A program made the position numbers and the translations under genes. DNA of 64,000 nt from Advenella sp. FME57 (GTDB lineage: Bacteria; Pseudomonadota; Gammaproteobacteria; Burkholderiales; Burkholderiaceae_B), in NCBI RefSeq assembly GCF_014897675.1, contig NZ_JABUXU010000014.1, positions 1 to 64,000 of the forward strand, given 5' to 3'. This document shows, one piece after another, positions 43,236-52,398 of the stretch; position 1 is the first letter of the stretch; the number at the start of each line of letters is the position of its first letter. The notes below the pieces were generated by a model that did no database searches, was not told where the DNA came from, and worked only from the letters and a program-made list of their open reading frames with translations.

Positions 43236-44474
43236 TCATTGGCAAGAACTAATCTGCCCCGCAATCGCCTGAGCCAGCACCGCATTGCCCGCCGGCCCCG
43301 GATGCAGATGGTCGCCCGAGTCGTAGCGCGCATCCAGTTTTGTGGCGTCGTGCCGGTCCTGCAGCAGCCTGTCGGCATCGACCACCGCATCAAAAACCCC
43401 GGCATCACGTATCCATGCGTTGACCGCCAGGCGCAGATGGTTCTTGCGGTCATCGTAGTAATTGTCCAGCGGCGTTCCAGCCAGCGCACCACGAAACGGA
43501 GCCAGCGTGACGCCAATGACGCGCAGACCTCTGCTTTTGGCGAACGCCGCCAGCTTGCGATATCCCGCCTGCAGTGAACTTAATGCGGGCATCGACTGGG
43601 TCGGTGCAAAAGCGGTCCCGGGCCAGCTGATATCATTGATTCCGATAAAAAGCACCAGCGTCGTCACACCCGGCGCATCAAAAACGTCGTGTGAAATACG
43701 CGCCATTGCATGCTCACCCATTTTATCGCCGAGCAGGCGCGCGCCCGAAATGCCGGCATTGATCACACCAATCCCTGCAGAACGCAGCGTGTCGGCCATA
43801 TAGTCTGTCACGCGTGTGTTGGAGTCTATCGGCACACCGTTGCCATCAGTGATGGAGTCGCCCAGCACAGCCACGGCACAGGCCGGCGATTCACTTTCAG
43901 TGTCGATGCGGGTCAGAAAAACCCGGGCCTGCGTGCGGTGCAGAACTTGATCTGCAACCGACATCGGGCTTTGCGTCTGGTTTCCCTTGCGAAACATTGC
44001 CTGCTGGCGACCATCCCAATGAAAAGTCTCCAATGCCGTTTTCGCTTTCACATAATGGGCGATTTGCAGTTGCTGCAGATCCGCGACCGGCATATCCAGC
44101 GGATCAGATATAACCTGCTGGCCGGGAGCAATGGTCACAACGGCCCTGCCGCTGAAAGTGGCCGTTTTCGGAGCATCGGTCAATCCGGCGTTCCCCGTCT
44201 TGCGACTGACCGTCGTCTGCTCCACTACCAGCGGCGCCGTGCCGTAGCGATTGGAGATCACCAGACGCAGGCGCTTGCCACCACGGCTGATCATCACATT
44301 CTGGGTGAATGTGGCATCCTGTATCGCTTGCGGGATGCCGGTAGGAAAAGCAAAGTCCTGTGCCCACACCGCCTGCGGGCTCGCCTGCCAGCTTGCCACC
44401 CATTGCCGGGCCTGCGCGGTAAAGGCAATCAGGCTCAAAAAGCCCGTCAGCAGTATATAGCGTGTTGATTTCAA
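43236..44474 (-). CDS. Exported SGNH/GDSL hydrolase
   Basis: A 412-residue exported esterase/lipase-type protein. A signal peptide (about residues 1-22, ending AQA-R) is followed by a beta-rich region of about 170 residues. The SGNH catalytic domain then shows block I AVLGDSITDGNG (Ser about 219), block III FIGINDI and block V SGDHLHPGPAG with the Asp and His. Substrate is unknown; related proteins deacetylate polysaccharides or cleave esters. The start is TTG 44474, fixed by AGGAG 6 bases upstream; the longer frame to 44690 has no support. It is divergent from a LysR gene. Confidence 0.82.
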   Translation of the reverse strand: MKSTRYILLTGFLSLIAFTAQARQWVASWQASPQAVWAQDFAFPTGIPQAIQDATFTQNVMISRGGKRLRLVISNRYGTAPLVVEQTTVSRKTGNAGLTDAPKTATFSGRAVVTIAPGQQVISDPLDMPVADLQQLQIAHYVKAKTALETFHWDGRQQAMFRKGNQTQSPMSVADQVLHRTQARVFLTRIDTESESPACAVAVLGDSITDGNGVPIDSNTRVTDYMADTLRSAGIGVINAGISGARLLGDKMGEHAMARISHDVFDAPGVTTLVLFIGINDISWPGTAFAPTQSMPALSSLQAGYRKLAAFAKSRGLRVIGVTLAPFRGALAGTPLDNYYDDRKNHLRLAVNAWIRDAGVFDAVVDADRLLQDRHDATKLDARYDSGDHLHPGPAGNAVLAQAIAGQISSCQ

Positions 44475-44740
44475 TGAAGTCTCCTGTGTATAAACGGTGA
44501 ATGCAATGGGTAGAGCGCAATAGGCAGTGCATGGCAACGGCAAAGGCCCGTTGCACAATTTCGGCATACATGCGGTGCGCCAGACCGCAACTCGAGCAAC
44601 GGCATTGAGGCATCCCGAAAGCCGTGCTATCTGCCGGCTATCGCTGTGACAACCGTGATTTCTTGCTTGCATGCAGTATGCGGCGTGCATGCTTTACAAT
44701 CCAGACACCAGCAATCACAACATTTGTGAACAATATTCAT

Positions 44741-45649
44741 ATGTCATCTGCACCCAAGGGCAACAAGCTTGTCGAAATGGAACTGTTTGTGGCCACCATC
44801 GAGGCGGGCAACTTCTCCCTGGCCGCCCGCCACTTCTGCATGAGCCCTTCGGCAGTATCCAAGGCTGTTGCCAGGCTGGAAGCGCGCCTGCGGGTGACGC
44901 TGCTGAACCGTTCCACGCGCAAGCTGTCGCTTACGCCTGCAGGCGAATCTTTTTTTCACCGCAGCAAATGCCTGCTCTCGGAGCTGGATGACATCGAAGC
45001 GGGCATGACGCTGGATACCCTGCCCTCGGGCCCGCTGCGCATCAACACCAACGTGCCTTTTGGCGAACTGATCCTGTTGCCGCTGGTTCCTTTATTTCAA
45101 ACGCAATTTCCAGACATCACGCTGAATATTGACCTGACGGACGACGTAGTAGATATGTACGACGCGCGCGTAGATGTCGCCATTCGCGCCGGCCAGTTGA
45201 GCAATTCCGATCTTTACGCACGCAAACTGGGGCAATCGCCCCGCGTCATCGTTGCTGCTCCGGCCTATCTGCAAAAGCATGGCATGCCGCAGCAACCTGA
45301 AGACCTGACGCGATATCACAAGCTCGATTTGAACCTGTCGCGTTCGTTTCGCGGATGGCGTATGGAAAAAGACGGCCAGGCGCTGCAGGTCAGCATCGAT
45401 GCGCAGATCAAGGTCAACAACGGAATGTCGCTCAAGCATCTGGCAATGCAAGGGGCGGGGCTGGCACGCCTGACCCGGTTCATCGTGGACAAGGAGTTGC
45501 AAAGTGGCGAGCTGGTCCAGGTGCTGGATAAGTACAACAGCCAGGAGTCGGAGTCGTTCTACGCGGTCTTCATGGGTAAACGCGACCTGATGCCACGCCG
45601 GGTCGCGGTTTTTCTGGACTTTCTGACCGAGCACACGGTTCTGCGCTAG
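44741..45649 (+). CDS. LysR family transcriptional regulator
   Basis: A 302-residue LysR regulator. The helix-turn-helix lies at about residues 15-70 (FSLAARHFCMSPSAVSKAVA, then LLNRSTRKLSLTPAGE). The effector domain follows, with the FGELILLPLVPLF and DVAIRAGQLSNSDLYARKLG blocks typical of the CrgA/DsdC-like group. ATG 44741 (MSSAPKGNKL) is chosen. It is divergent from the GDSL hydrolase and 149 bases upstream of an MFS exporter, either of which could be its target. Confidence 0.88.
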   Translation: MSSAPKGNKLVEMELFVATIEAGNFSLAARHFCMSPSAVSKAVARLEARLRVTLLNRSTRKLSLTPAGESFFHRSKCLLSELDDIEAGMTLDTLPSGPLRINTNVPFGELILLPLVPLFQTQFPDITLNIDLTDDVVDMYDARVDVAIRAGQLSNSDLYARKLGQSPRVIVAAPAYLQKHGMPQQPEDLTRYHKLDLNLSRSFRGWRMEKDGQALQVSIDAQIKVNNGMSLKHLAMQGAGLARLTRFIVDKELQSGELVQVLDKYNSQESESFYAVFMGKRDLMPRRVAVFLDFLTEHTVLR

Positions 45650-45798
45650 GCGCAGCAACATCGCTGCCGTGCGCGCTGCCACAGCCAAACCGGCAATTCG
45701 TGAATTTTGCGCACAAATCATTTGCCGTAGACAGGCTGTTTCCCCAGGTTCGGGCAGGCAATAATAAGCCTGCTTTCATCTACCTATCGGGATTTATC

Positions 45799-46977
45799 AT
45801 GCCTATTGCTGTTTATGCATTAATGGCCGGCGCTTTTGGAATCGGCGTAACCGAATTCGTGATCATGGGCTTGTTGCTTGAAGTAGGCAACGACCTGATG
45901 ATCCCTGTCCAGACAGCCGGCACGTTGATATCAGGCTACGCGCTTGGTGTTGTGGTGGGCGCGCCCATCTTTACCATTGCCACGGGACGACTGCCCCACA
46001 AAACCACATTGTTGGTTCTGATGGTGATTTTTATTCTGGGTAACGCTGCCTGTGCCCTCGCACCCAATTACTGGTTCCTGTTGTTCGCCCGCGTGCTCAC
46101 TTCCTTTGCTCATGGGACGTTTTTTGGTGTCGGCTCGGTCGTCGCAACCCGACTGGTAGCCAGGGATAAACAGGCCTCGGCGATCGCAGTGATGTTCACC
46201 GGGCTGACTGCCGCCAACATTCTGGGCGTGCCGTTTGGCACGTTCCTGGGCCAGATGTACGGATGGCGCGCCACGTTCTGGGCCGTAACGCTCATTGGCA
46301 TTCTATCGTTCTTTGTCATTCGTCATTATGTTCCGGCGAGCACCCGGGCGCAGGGTTCCGATCACAACTGGCGCGCCAGCGTACGCAGCCTGGCCAATGG
46401 CAGCGTGATCGCGGGCTTGATGACAACCGTGTTCGGGTTTGCCGGTGTGTTTGCCGTGTTCACCTATATCGCCCCGTTGCTCACGCAAATCAGTGGCTTT
46501 GATAAAACCGCGCTCTCGCCTATTCTGATTGTGTTTGGAATCGGGCTGGTCATCGGCAATCTGCTGGGAGGCAGACTTGCTGACAAGTACCTCAAAACGA
46601 CCGTGATCGTAAGCCTGCTTGCCCTGTCTGCGGTACTCCTGCTCATGCCATGGGCCTTCCAGTATCAGATTCCTGCCGTAATTGCAGTTGGACTGTTTGG
46701 GGTGGCTGCTTTCAGCACCGTTGCGCCATTGCAAATGTGGGTACTTGGTAAAATTACCAATGCCGACCAGAGCCTGGTTTCCAGCCTGAACATTGCCGCC
46801 TTCAACCTGGGCAATGCGCTGGGCGCCTGGGCCGGCGGCATGGTTATTGCTCAGAATGGCGGCCTGCCATGGATTCCCTATGTGGCGGCATTGATGCCAA
46901 TCGCCAGTCTGCTGATTGCAGTGATCGCCATACGCAGGGAAAGAGCGCCGGTCATGCCGATTGCCTGCGCCAGCTGA
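45799..46977 (+). CDS. MFS exporter, DHA1 type (AraJ/YdhP-like)
   Basis: A 392-residue inner-membrane transporter with about 12 hydrophobic segments. MPIAVYALMAGAFGIGVTEF is the typical opening of the arabinose-efflux/DHA1 group, and VVVGAPIFTIATGRLPHK carries the cytoplasmic loop 2-3 motif. Such proteins export sugars or drugs. ATG 45799 is chosen over an upstream frame start at 45700. It follows the LysR gene in the same direction. Confidence 0.87.
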   Translation: MPIAVYALMAGAFGIGVTEFVIMGLLLEVGNDLMIPVQTAGTLISGYALGVVVGAPIFTIATGRLPHKTTLLVLMVIFILGNAACALAPNYWFLLFARVLTSFAHGTFFGVGSVVATRLVARDKQASAIAVMFTGLTAANILGVPFGTFLGQMYGWRATFWAVTLIGILSFFVIRHYVPASTRAQGSDHNWRASVRSLANGSVIAGLMTTVFGFAGVFAVFTYIAPLLTQISGFDKTALSPILIVFGIGLVIGNLLGGRLADKYLKTTVIVSLLALSAVLLLMPWAFQYQIPAVIAVGLFGVAAFSTVAPLQMWVLGKITNADQSLVSSLNIAAFNLGNALGAWAGGMVIAQNGGLPWIPYVAALMPIASLLIAVIAIRRERAPVMPIACAS

Positions 46978-47060
46978 ACAGTCTCGGCCGGTGCGCGGCG
47001 GCCAACCGGCGGCGACCGATAAGCCTTGCGGCCGCAGACAAGCTGCATCCTCTTGCTTTT

Positions 47061-48014
47061 TTAAGTGTCGGGCAGCCCTGCAATGATGTGATCCGTTGTT
47101 TCGCGCAGCCACCGGCTCAATTGCGAATACTCGTTCTTCTCGCTCCATACCATCACCATATTCGCCTGCCTGAGCACCTCTGGCAGGCGAATTTGCGTCA
47201 GATCGTAATATTGCTGGTACTTGCGGGCGATGCGCTTTGGCATGGTAGTCGCATAGTCTGTTTCCAGAAGAAAATGCGGGGCCAGCCCGAAGTTTGACAC
47301 ATATGCGGTAAAGGGCATATCACAGTCAATATCATTGAGCGCCCGGGTAAAGTTTGTCTGTCTGCCGTACATATGAGAGAACGCCAGCCATTTGACTTGT
47401 GCAAGATCCGCCAAAGTCAGTTGGTCACGCCGGGCCAGTGGGTGGGCTGACGAAACCACGCAAACCCGTTCATCCTCAAACAGCGTTTTGTGTCGAAACC
47501 GGGCGCCCGGCGTCTGAAACAGTCCGATAGCCAGATCCATGCTGTCTGAATCCAGATCCTCCGGCACAAAATCGCCGTGTACGGGCTGAAAACGAACAGT
47601 GAGACCCGGCGCTGCCTTCTGCAGGGCAATGGTCAATGGCGCAGCCAGCAGCAACTCAATATGGGCGGCAGCGCCAATACTGATCACGCCGCTAAGCGCC
47701 GCCGGACTAAACGGCTGCCCGCTGCCTGCCGCGATTTCCAGTACGGTCAGGGCCTGATGTGACGCACGATACAGATCGATTGCGCGCTCCGTGGGCACCA
47801 GCCTTTTTTTTACCACCACGAACAGCGGATCATCCAGCAGCACGCGCAAGCGGGCCAATTCGCGACTGATTGCGGGCTGGCTTTTGTGAAGCCGCATCGC
47901 CGACTCGGTCACGCTCAGTGTCTGCATCAGCGAGTCGAATGTGAGTAAAAGACTCAAATTGAGGCGACGCAAAGCCGGGAACGGGTTTTTCAGATGTGAT
48001 GGGTAATTATCCAT
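47061..48014 (-). CDS. LysR family transcriptional regulator
   Basis: A 317-residue LysR regulator of the NodD/NahR/LeuO-like group: RRLNLSLLLTFDSLMQTLSV opens the helix-turn-helix, and RLHKSQPAISRELARLRVLL and DDPLFV follow. ATG 48014 is chosen. It is divergent from the Bug protein gene across about 200 bases, with AT-rich sequence suited to a LysR operator, and probably controls that gene and the hydrolase after it. The effector is unknown. Confidence 0.87.
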   Translation of the reverse strand: MDNYPSHLKNPFPALRRLNLSLLLTFDSLMQTLSVTESAMRLHKSQPAISRELARLRVLLDDPLFVVVKKRLVPTERAIDLYRASHQALTVLEIAAGSGQPFSPAALSGVISIGAAAHIELLLAAPLTIALQKAAPGLTVRFQPVHGDFVPEDLDSDSMDLAIGLFQTPGARFRHKTLFEDERVCVVSSAHPLARRDQLTLADLAQVKWLAFSHMYGRQTNFTRALNDIDCDMPFTAYVSNFGLAPHFLLETDYATTMPKRIARKYQQYYDLTQIRLPEVLRQANMVMVWSEKNEYSQLSRWLRETTDHIIAGLPDT

Positions 48015-48211
48015 AGCATTTTTGATATGCAAATCATGATAATAAATCATTATATAAATAATACCCGGGTTGTTAGAATGAGTTCCGACAATAAGCCTCG
48101 AACACTGCCTGACACATCAGCCTGACAAGGCCGTCCCGGCCCCGTTCGTGCCCCGAGCCCCGCAACAGGGGCATCTGCTGTTCAATTTGAACGATCACAA
48201 AGGAACCAGAC

Positions 48212-49198
48212 ATGAGACACATCACAGGGAAAAATGCCCTCACAATTGCAGCTATGCTTGTTGCCTCGGCGCTTGCCGTCAACCAGGCCCAGGCTGAATC
48301 ATTTCCGGCGCGCACCATTACCATCGTCGTGCCCTTCCCTGCGGGAGGTACGCCGGATATTCTTGCCCGCATCATGGGCGAGAAAGCGTCGGCACAGCTT
48401 GAACAGCCCATTGTCATAGAAAACAAAGCGGGAGCCGGCGGGTCCATAGGTATACAGGCAGCGGCCCGGTCAAAAAACGACGGATACACACTTGTGATGT
48501 GCGCCTATGGCTGTGCGGTTGCACCTTCCCTGTACAAACCGGCGCCTTATAATATTGAAACGCAATTTGCGCCCGTCGTTATGGTTGGCACTGTTCCCAG
48601 CGTGCTGGTGACCAATCCGAAAAACATACCTGCAAAAACCGTGCAGGATTTCGTAAGCTATGCCAAGGCGCACCCCGGCAAAATCAATGCGGCATCATCA
48701 GGCATTGGCGGCTCTGCCCATATTGGTATTGAAATGCTCAAGCGCGAAGCCGGTATCCAGATCGCTCACATCCCCTATAAGGGAGCGGGCCAGGTAGCCG
48801 GCGATCTGTTGGGCGGCCAGGTCGACATGTACTTCGACAACCTGCCCGCCTCGCTGGCAAGCATCAAGGCCGGCCGCCTGAATGCGCTTGCCGTGGCCAG
48901 CGAGGAACGCTCTGCTGCTATCCCCGACGTGCCTACGTTTGCCCAGGCGGGGTACCCAAATATGCTGATTACGCCCTGGTTTGGCCTGCTGGCGCCTGCC
49001 GGCACGCCACCGGAGAACATAAGCAAGCTGAATGCCGCCTTCAATGCCGCATTCAAAGATCCCGAAATCCAGAAGAAATTCACGGACCTTGGTGTCGATA
49101 TTGCCGGCGGAACCTCGCAGGCGCTTGCCGACTTCATCACATCTGAAACCAGCAAGATTGCCACGCTGATCAAAGAAAACAATATCACGGCCAAGTAG
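48212..49198 (+). CDS. Bug family (TctC) periplasmic binding protein
   Basis: A 328-residue exported solute-binding protein of the Bug/TctC family, greatly expanded in Bordetella and relatives. A signal peptide (about residues 1-28, ending AQA-E) precedes the typical strand SFPARTITIVVPFPAGGTPD, followed by NKAGAGGSIG and, further on, IPYKGAGQVAGDLLGGQVD. Ligands in this family are usually carboxylates or amides. No TctAB permease is adjacent. It is followed 52 bases later by a hydrolase gene. Confidence 0.92.
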   Translation: MRHITGKNALTIAAMLVASALAVNQAQAESFPARTITIVVPFPAGGTPDILARIMGEKASAQLEQPIVIENKAGAGGSIGIQAAARSKNDGYTLVMCAYGCAVAPSLYKPAPYNIETQFAPVVMVGTVPSVLVTNPKNIPAKTVQDFVSYAKAHPGKINAASSGIGGSAHIGIEMLKREAGIQIAHIPYKGAGQVAGDLLGGQVDMYFDNLPASLASIKAGRLNALAVASEERSAAIPDVPTFAQAGYPNMLITPWFGLLAPAGTPPENISKLNAAFNAAFKDPEIQKKFTDLGVDIAGGTSQALADFITSETSKIATLIKENNITAK

Positions 49199-49250
49199 GC
49201 CTGCCGCCACTCCAACGCACGGTGCCGGAGAGCATGACAAAGAGAGCTAC

Positions 49251-50216
49251 ATGAGCGAAGAAACGCACAAACCCGCAATCGGCCTCAGAGATATGGGTTC
49301 GTTTCATATTGGCGGGCGCACCGTGCAACTGCACGATCAACCAGAATATGAACGTGTGATGAGCGCCGGTGGGGAACCGGTCAGAATCAATCTGAACGGC
49401 ACGTATTCGATTGAACAAATGTACGTGCAGTACTTTCTTGCTGAAAAGCCCAACGGCAAGGGTCCGCTTGTATTCTGGCATGGCGGCGGCATGACCGGCG
49501 CGGCGTGGGAAGCCACGCCGGATGGGCGCGAAGGCTGGGTCAATTATTTCATTCGCCATGGTTGGGATGTTTATGTATGTGATGCGGTGGAACGAGGCCG
49601 GTCGGGATTTGCCCCCTGGCCGCAAATCTGGCCTGAAAAGCCAGTCTGCCAGACCGTCAATGATATCTACAGCAGGTTCCGTATCGGAGATCGGGCTGAC
49701 AGTTATGATCGCGACCCGACAAGACGAACGGCTTACCCGAATACACGCTTCCCGCTACACGCCTTTGACCAGTTTGCAAAACAGATGGTCCCGCGCTGGA
49801 CCCATACCGACCAAGCCATCCTGTCTGCCTTTGAAGCACTAATGCGCCAACTAGGGGCCGCCAGCATTGTGTGCCATTCCCAGGCCGGGCCGCTTGCCTT
49901 GCAACTTGCCGCAAGGCATCCGGAACGGGTCCGGACACTGGTGGCCATCGAGCCGGCCGGCATACCCGATATCAGCCGCGCAGACTACCGAACGCCCACG
50001 CTGATGGTGCTTGGCGACAACATGGATACCGACAGCAGATGGCAACTGCTCAGGGAAAAAATCCTGACGTTTTGCGGTGCCGTCCCCGGCACGACGGTGC
50101 TATCGTTGCCTGAGATCGGCATCAGGGGCAATTCACATGTCATGATGATGGATAACAACAATCAGGACATCGCACAACTTATCAACGGGTGGCTGGGCAG
50201 GCGGATAAGCAAATAA
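49251..50216 (+). CDS. Alpha/beta hydrolase (esterase)
   Basis: A 321-residue hydrolase. LVFWHGGGMTGAAWEATPDG gives the oxyanion region (about residues 74-93). The nucleophile elbow is SIVCHSQAGPLALQLA (Ser about 205; Cys replaces the more usual Gly at its first position), the Asp is likely in LMVLGDNMDTD and the His in RGNSHVMMMDNN. No signal peptide is visible. It is the second gene after the Bug protein and is probably co-regulated, suggesting that the imported compound is an ester or lactone. The substrate is unknown. Confidence 0.8.
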   Translation: MSEETHKPAIGLRDMGSFHIGGRTVQLHDQPEYERVMSAGGEPVRINLNGTYSIEQMYVQYFLAEKPNGKGPLVFWHGGGMTGAAWEATPDGREGWVNYFIRHGWDVYVCDAVERGRSGFAPWPQIWPEKPVCQTVNDIYSRFRIGDRADSYDRDPTRRTAYPNTRFPLHAFDQFAKQMVPRWTHTDQAILSAFEALMRQLGAASIVCHSQAGPLALQLAARHPERVRTLVAIEPAGIPDISRADYRTPTLMVLGDNMDTDSRWQLLREKILTFCGAVPGTTVLSLPEIGIRGNSHVMMMDNNNQDIAQLINGWLGRRISK

Positions 50217-50218
50217 AA

Positions 50219-50236
50219 CCGCCCGATGGCGGGCGG
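50219..50236 (+). terminator. Hairpin after the hydrolase gene
   Basis: CCGCCCG and CGGGCGG form a perfect 7-bp stem with a 4-base loop, starting 3 bases after the hydrolase stop. No T-run follows, so its strength is doubtful. Confidence 0.45.
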
Positions 50237-50327
50237 CGTCTGCGCTTGCTGCGCCGTGTTCAGGTCGGACAAATATTTCTGGCATCTGTTTGCCGGCCTG
50301 CTGACCGGTGCCGTCGGCCCTAAGCGC

Positions 50328-51065
50328 TTACAGCAAGCGGCGCAGCGACTCAAAGAACAACATAGACTGCAGCCGTTCCTGCTGTATCTGGCTGGCCGCC
50401 AGTGCTGCCTTGTCTTCCTCCACCGACTTTAACGGCAAGCCCGATGAATGCGCCAGTACTTCCACGCGCGCAGCGCGCTCCAGATAGTACAAATCATCGT
50501 ACGCATAAGCGACGCTTTCACCACAGACTATCGGACCATGATTCGTCAAAAACGCAACATCGGCGCCATTCATGGCATGTGCAATGCGCTCGCCCTCGGC
50601 GTGATCCAGCGCCAGACCGTTATAGGTACGATCGACAGCGATTCGGTTGTAGAACCGCATCGCATTTTGCGATAGCAGCGGGTCCAGCCCGCCGTTCTCC
50701 GTCAGCGTCAGTGCAGTCGCATAAGGCATATGCGTATGCAGCACACATTTTTTGCGTGCAATCCGATGTACGGCAGCGTGAATAAACAATGCAGTGGGTT
50801 CAATTTCATGTTTGCCCCACAATTTATTGCCATCGGCATCAACCATGACAATATCCTCGGCCTGTATTTCAGACCACTGGAAGCCGCGCGGATTCAGCAG
50901 GAACCAGTCGGCACAGGCGGGCACCTCGGCGCTAAAGTGATTGCAGACGCCCTCCGAAAGATCATGAAAGGCAGCCGCCCGCAAGGCCAGCGCCAGATCC
51001 TGGCGCAACCGGGTTGTCTCGTCCGAGTGATAAACGGCTTCATATTGATTCTGGATGGTGTCCAT
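50328..51065 (-). CDS. Class II aldolase/adducin family protein
   Basis: A 245-residue protein of the class II aldolase/adducin family. GVCNHFSAEVPACADWFLLN (about residues 33-52), the zinc-binding HTHMPYATALT (about 120-130) and LTNHGPIVCGESV (about 176-188) are conserved. Family activities include sugar-phosphate aldolase, epimerase and decarboxylase reactions; the substrate is not clear. ATG 51065 (MDTIQNQYEAVYH) is chosen over a start 24 codons upstream. It is convergent with the Bug/hydrolase pair and may act on a related compound. Confidence 0.85.
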   Translation of the reverse strand: MDTIQNQYEAVYHSDETTRLRQDLALALRAAAFHDLSEGVCNHFSAEVPACADWFLLNPRGFQWSEIQAEDIVMVDADGNKLWGKHEIEPTALFIHAAVHRIARKKCVLHTHMPYATALTLTENGGLDPLLSQNAMRFYNRIAVDRTYNGLALDHAEGERIAHAMNGADVAFLTNHGPIVCGESVAYAYDDLYYLERAARVEVLAHSSGLPLKSVEEDKAALAASQIQQERLQSMLFFESLRRLL

Positions 51066-51255
51066 CCCGCTCTCCCTGATAATATTATTTTTCCAAACGT
51101 CAAATACCCCGCCTGCGAATGAAATACAATCGTTCACGCAGTATCGCCCACATTAGCAAGGCACGAGGACCGTATGACTAGTCTAGTGCCAATTGGCTCA
51201 TTTGTGTAAATTTCGATCTGCTCAGCGATTTGCCACCTATTTACAGGGTCTCGCC

Positions 51256-51924
51256 ATGAAAATCACACTGCACTATATTTATGATCCCCTTTGCGGCTGG
51301 TGTTATGCCGCCGAGCCCCTGCTTGAACGCGTTCTTGCCTCTCCCGTGCGCGAGAAAATTGCATTTGAAATGCATGCGGGCGGGCTGTTCCAGCGCATGA
51401 CGCTGCCACAAAGCAAACGGGTCCAGATTGGCCAGGCCGACGCGCGTATCGCAAGCATGACCGGCCAGATTTTTGGCCAGCCCTATCTAGACGGATTGCT
51501 CGCCCGCGACGATACCATTTATGACTCCTTGCCACCCATTGCGGCCATTCTTGCGGTAGGCGCGATATCTACGGGCAGTGAATCAGCCATGTTGCAGGCC
51601 ATCCAATATGCACACTACCGCGAAGGCCGCGCCGTCGTCCAGGAAGATGTGCTGGCAGATCTGGCGCAGTCGCTGCAGATTGACCGCGCGTTATTCATCA
51701 GGACTTATCACGACATACTGAATGACAATATCCAGGCGCATCTGGACAGCACGCTCACGCTGATGCATTATGCCGGCGCACAAGGCTTCCCGGCCTTTGT
51801 GATTCAAAAGGACGATGTGCTCGAAAAACTGCAGCACGAGCGCTACTATGGTGATGCGGCTGGCTTTACTGCCCTGGTCGAAGAAAAAGTGGGCCCTGAC
51901 CAAGGTGGGCGCTCATCACGATGA
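51256..51924 (+). CDS. DsbA family protein (FrnE-like)
   Basis: A 222-residue cytoplasmic thioredoxin-fold protein. The redox motif PLCGWCY is at about residues 11-17, and the cis-Pro loop is QGFPAFVI (about 174-181). FrnE-like members are protein-disulfide or dithiol oxidoreductases linked to stress resistance. ATG 51256 is chosen. The stop overlaps the SMR transporter start (ATGA), so the two genes are coupled. Confidence 0.85.
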   Translation: MKITLHYIYDPLCGWCYAAEPLLERVLASPVREKIAFEMHAGGLFQRMTLPQSKRVQIGQADARIASMTGQIFGQPYLDGLLARDDTIYDSLPPIAAILAVGAISTGSESAMLQAIQYAHYREGRAVVQEDVLADLAQSLQIDRALFIRTYHDILNDNIQAHLDSTLTLMHYAGAQGFPAFVIQKDDVLEKLQHERYYGDAAGFTALVEEKVGPDQGGRSSR

Positions 51925-52256
51925 TTTTCACCTATTTATATCTGGCTGGCGCGATCGTCATGGAAGTGCTTGCCACTTCCTTTCTTAAATCGTCCGAGAG
52001 CTTCACACGGCTTGTTCCTTCAATCATCACTATTGTGGGATACGCCGCTGCGTTTTACCTTTTGTCGCTCAGCTTGCGCACGATGCCTACTGGTATTGCG
52101 TATGCAATATGGTCGGGAGCCGGCATCGTGCTCATCTCGCTGATCAGCTGGATCTGGTTCGGGCAATCTCTTGATGGAGCCGCACTGCTGGGCATCGGCC
52201 TGATTATTGCCGGTGTCATCGTCATCAACGTATTTTCCGGCAGCGTTTCGCATTAG
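51921..52256 (+). CDS. Small multidrug resistance (SMR) transporter
   Basis: A 111-residue membrane protein with four helices, of the EmrE/QacE/SugE family. The essential membrane Glu lies in AIVMEVLATSFLKSS (about residue 14), and SIITIVGYAAAFYLLSLSLRTMPTGIAYAIWSG-like sequence follows as in QacE/EmrE. It works as a dimer exchanging protons for cationic drugs or guanidinium. The start overlaps the DsbA-family gene by 4 bases. Confidence 0.9.
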   Translation: MIFTYLYLAGAIVMEVLATSFLKSSESFTRLVPSIITIVGYAAAFYLLSLSLRTMPTGIAYAIWSGAGIVLISLISWIWFGQSLDGAALLGIGLIIAGVIVINVFSGSVSH

Positions 52257-52398
52257 GGCAGTCAAGAAGGTTTCGCCTACAAATACTGGACCTGTCCACA
52301 ACGGATGATTCGCTCAGGCATCATTTGTGGCACCTGGTCAACCGTCTGTCATTTTTGGGGGATATGCTGGTGCTTTTTACCCGAAAACAGGAACTTTC

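Noticed and set aside
51188-51199. CCAATTGGCTCA, also found at 22903-22914
   Set aside because: A 12-base match is expected many times by chance in 64 kb, and the flanks do not match.
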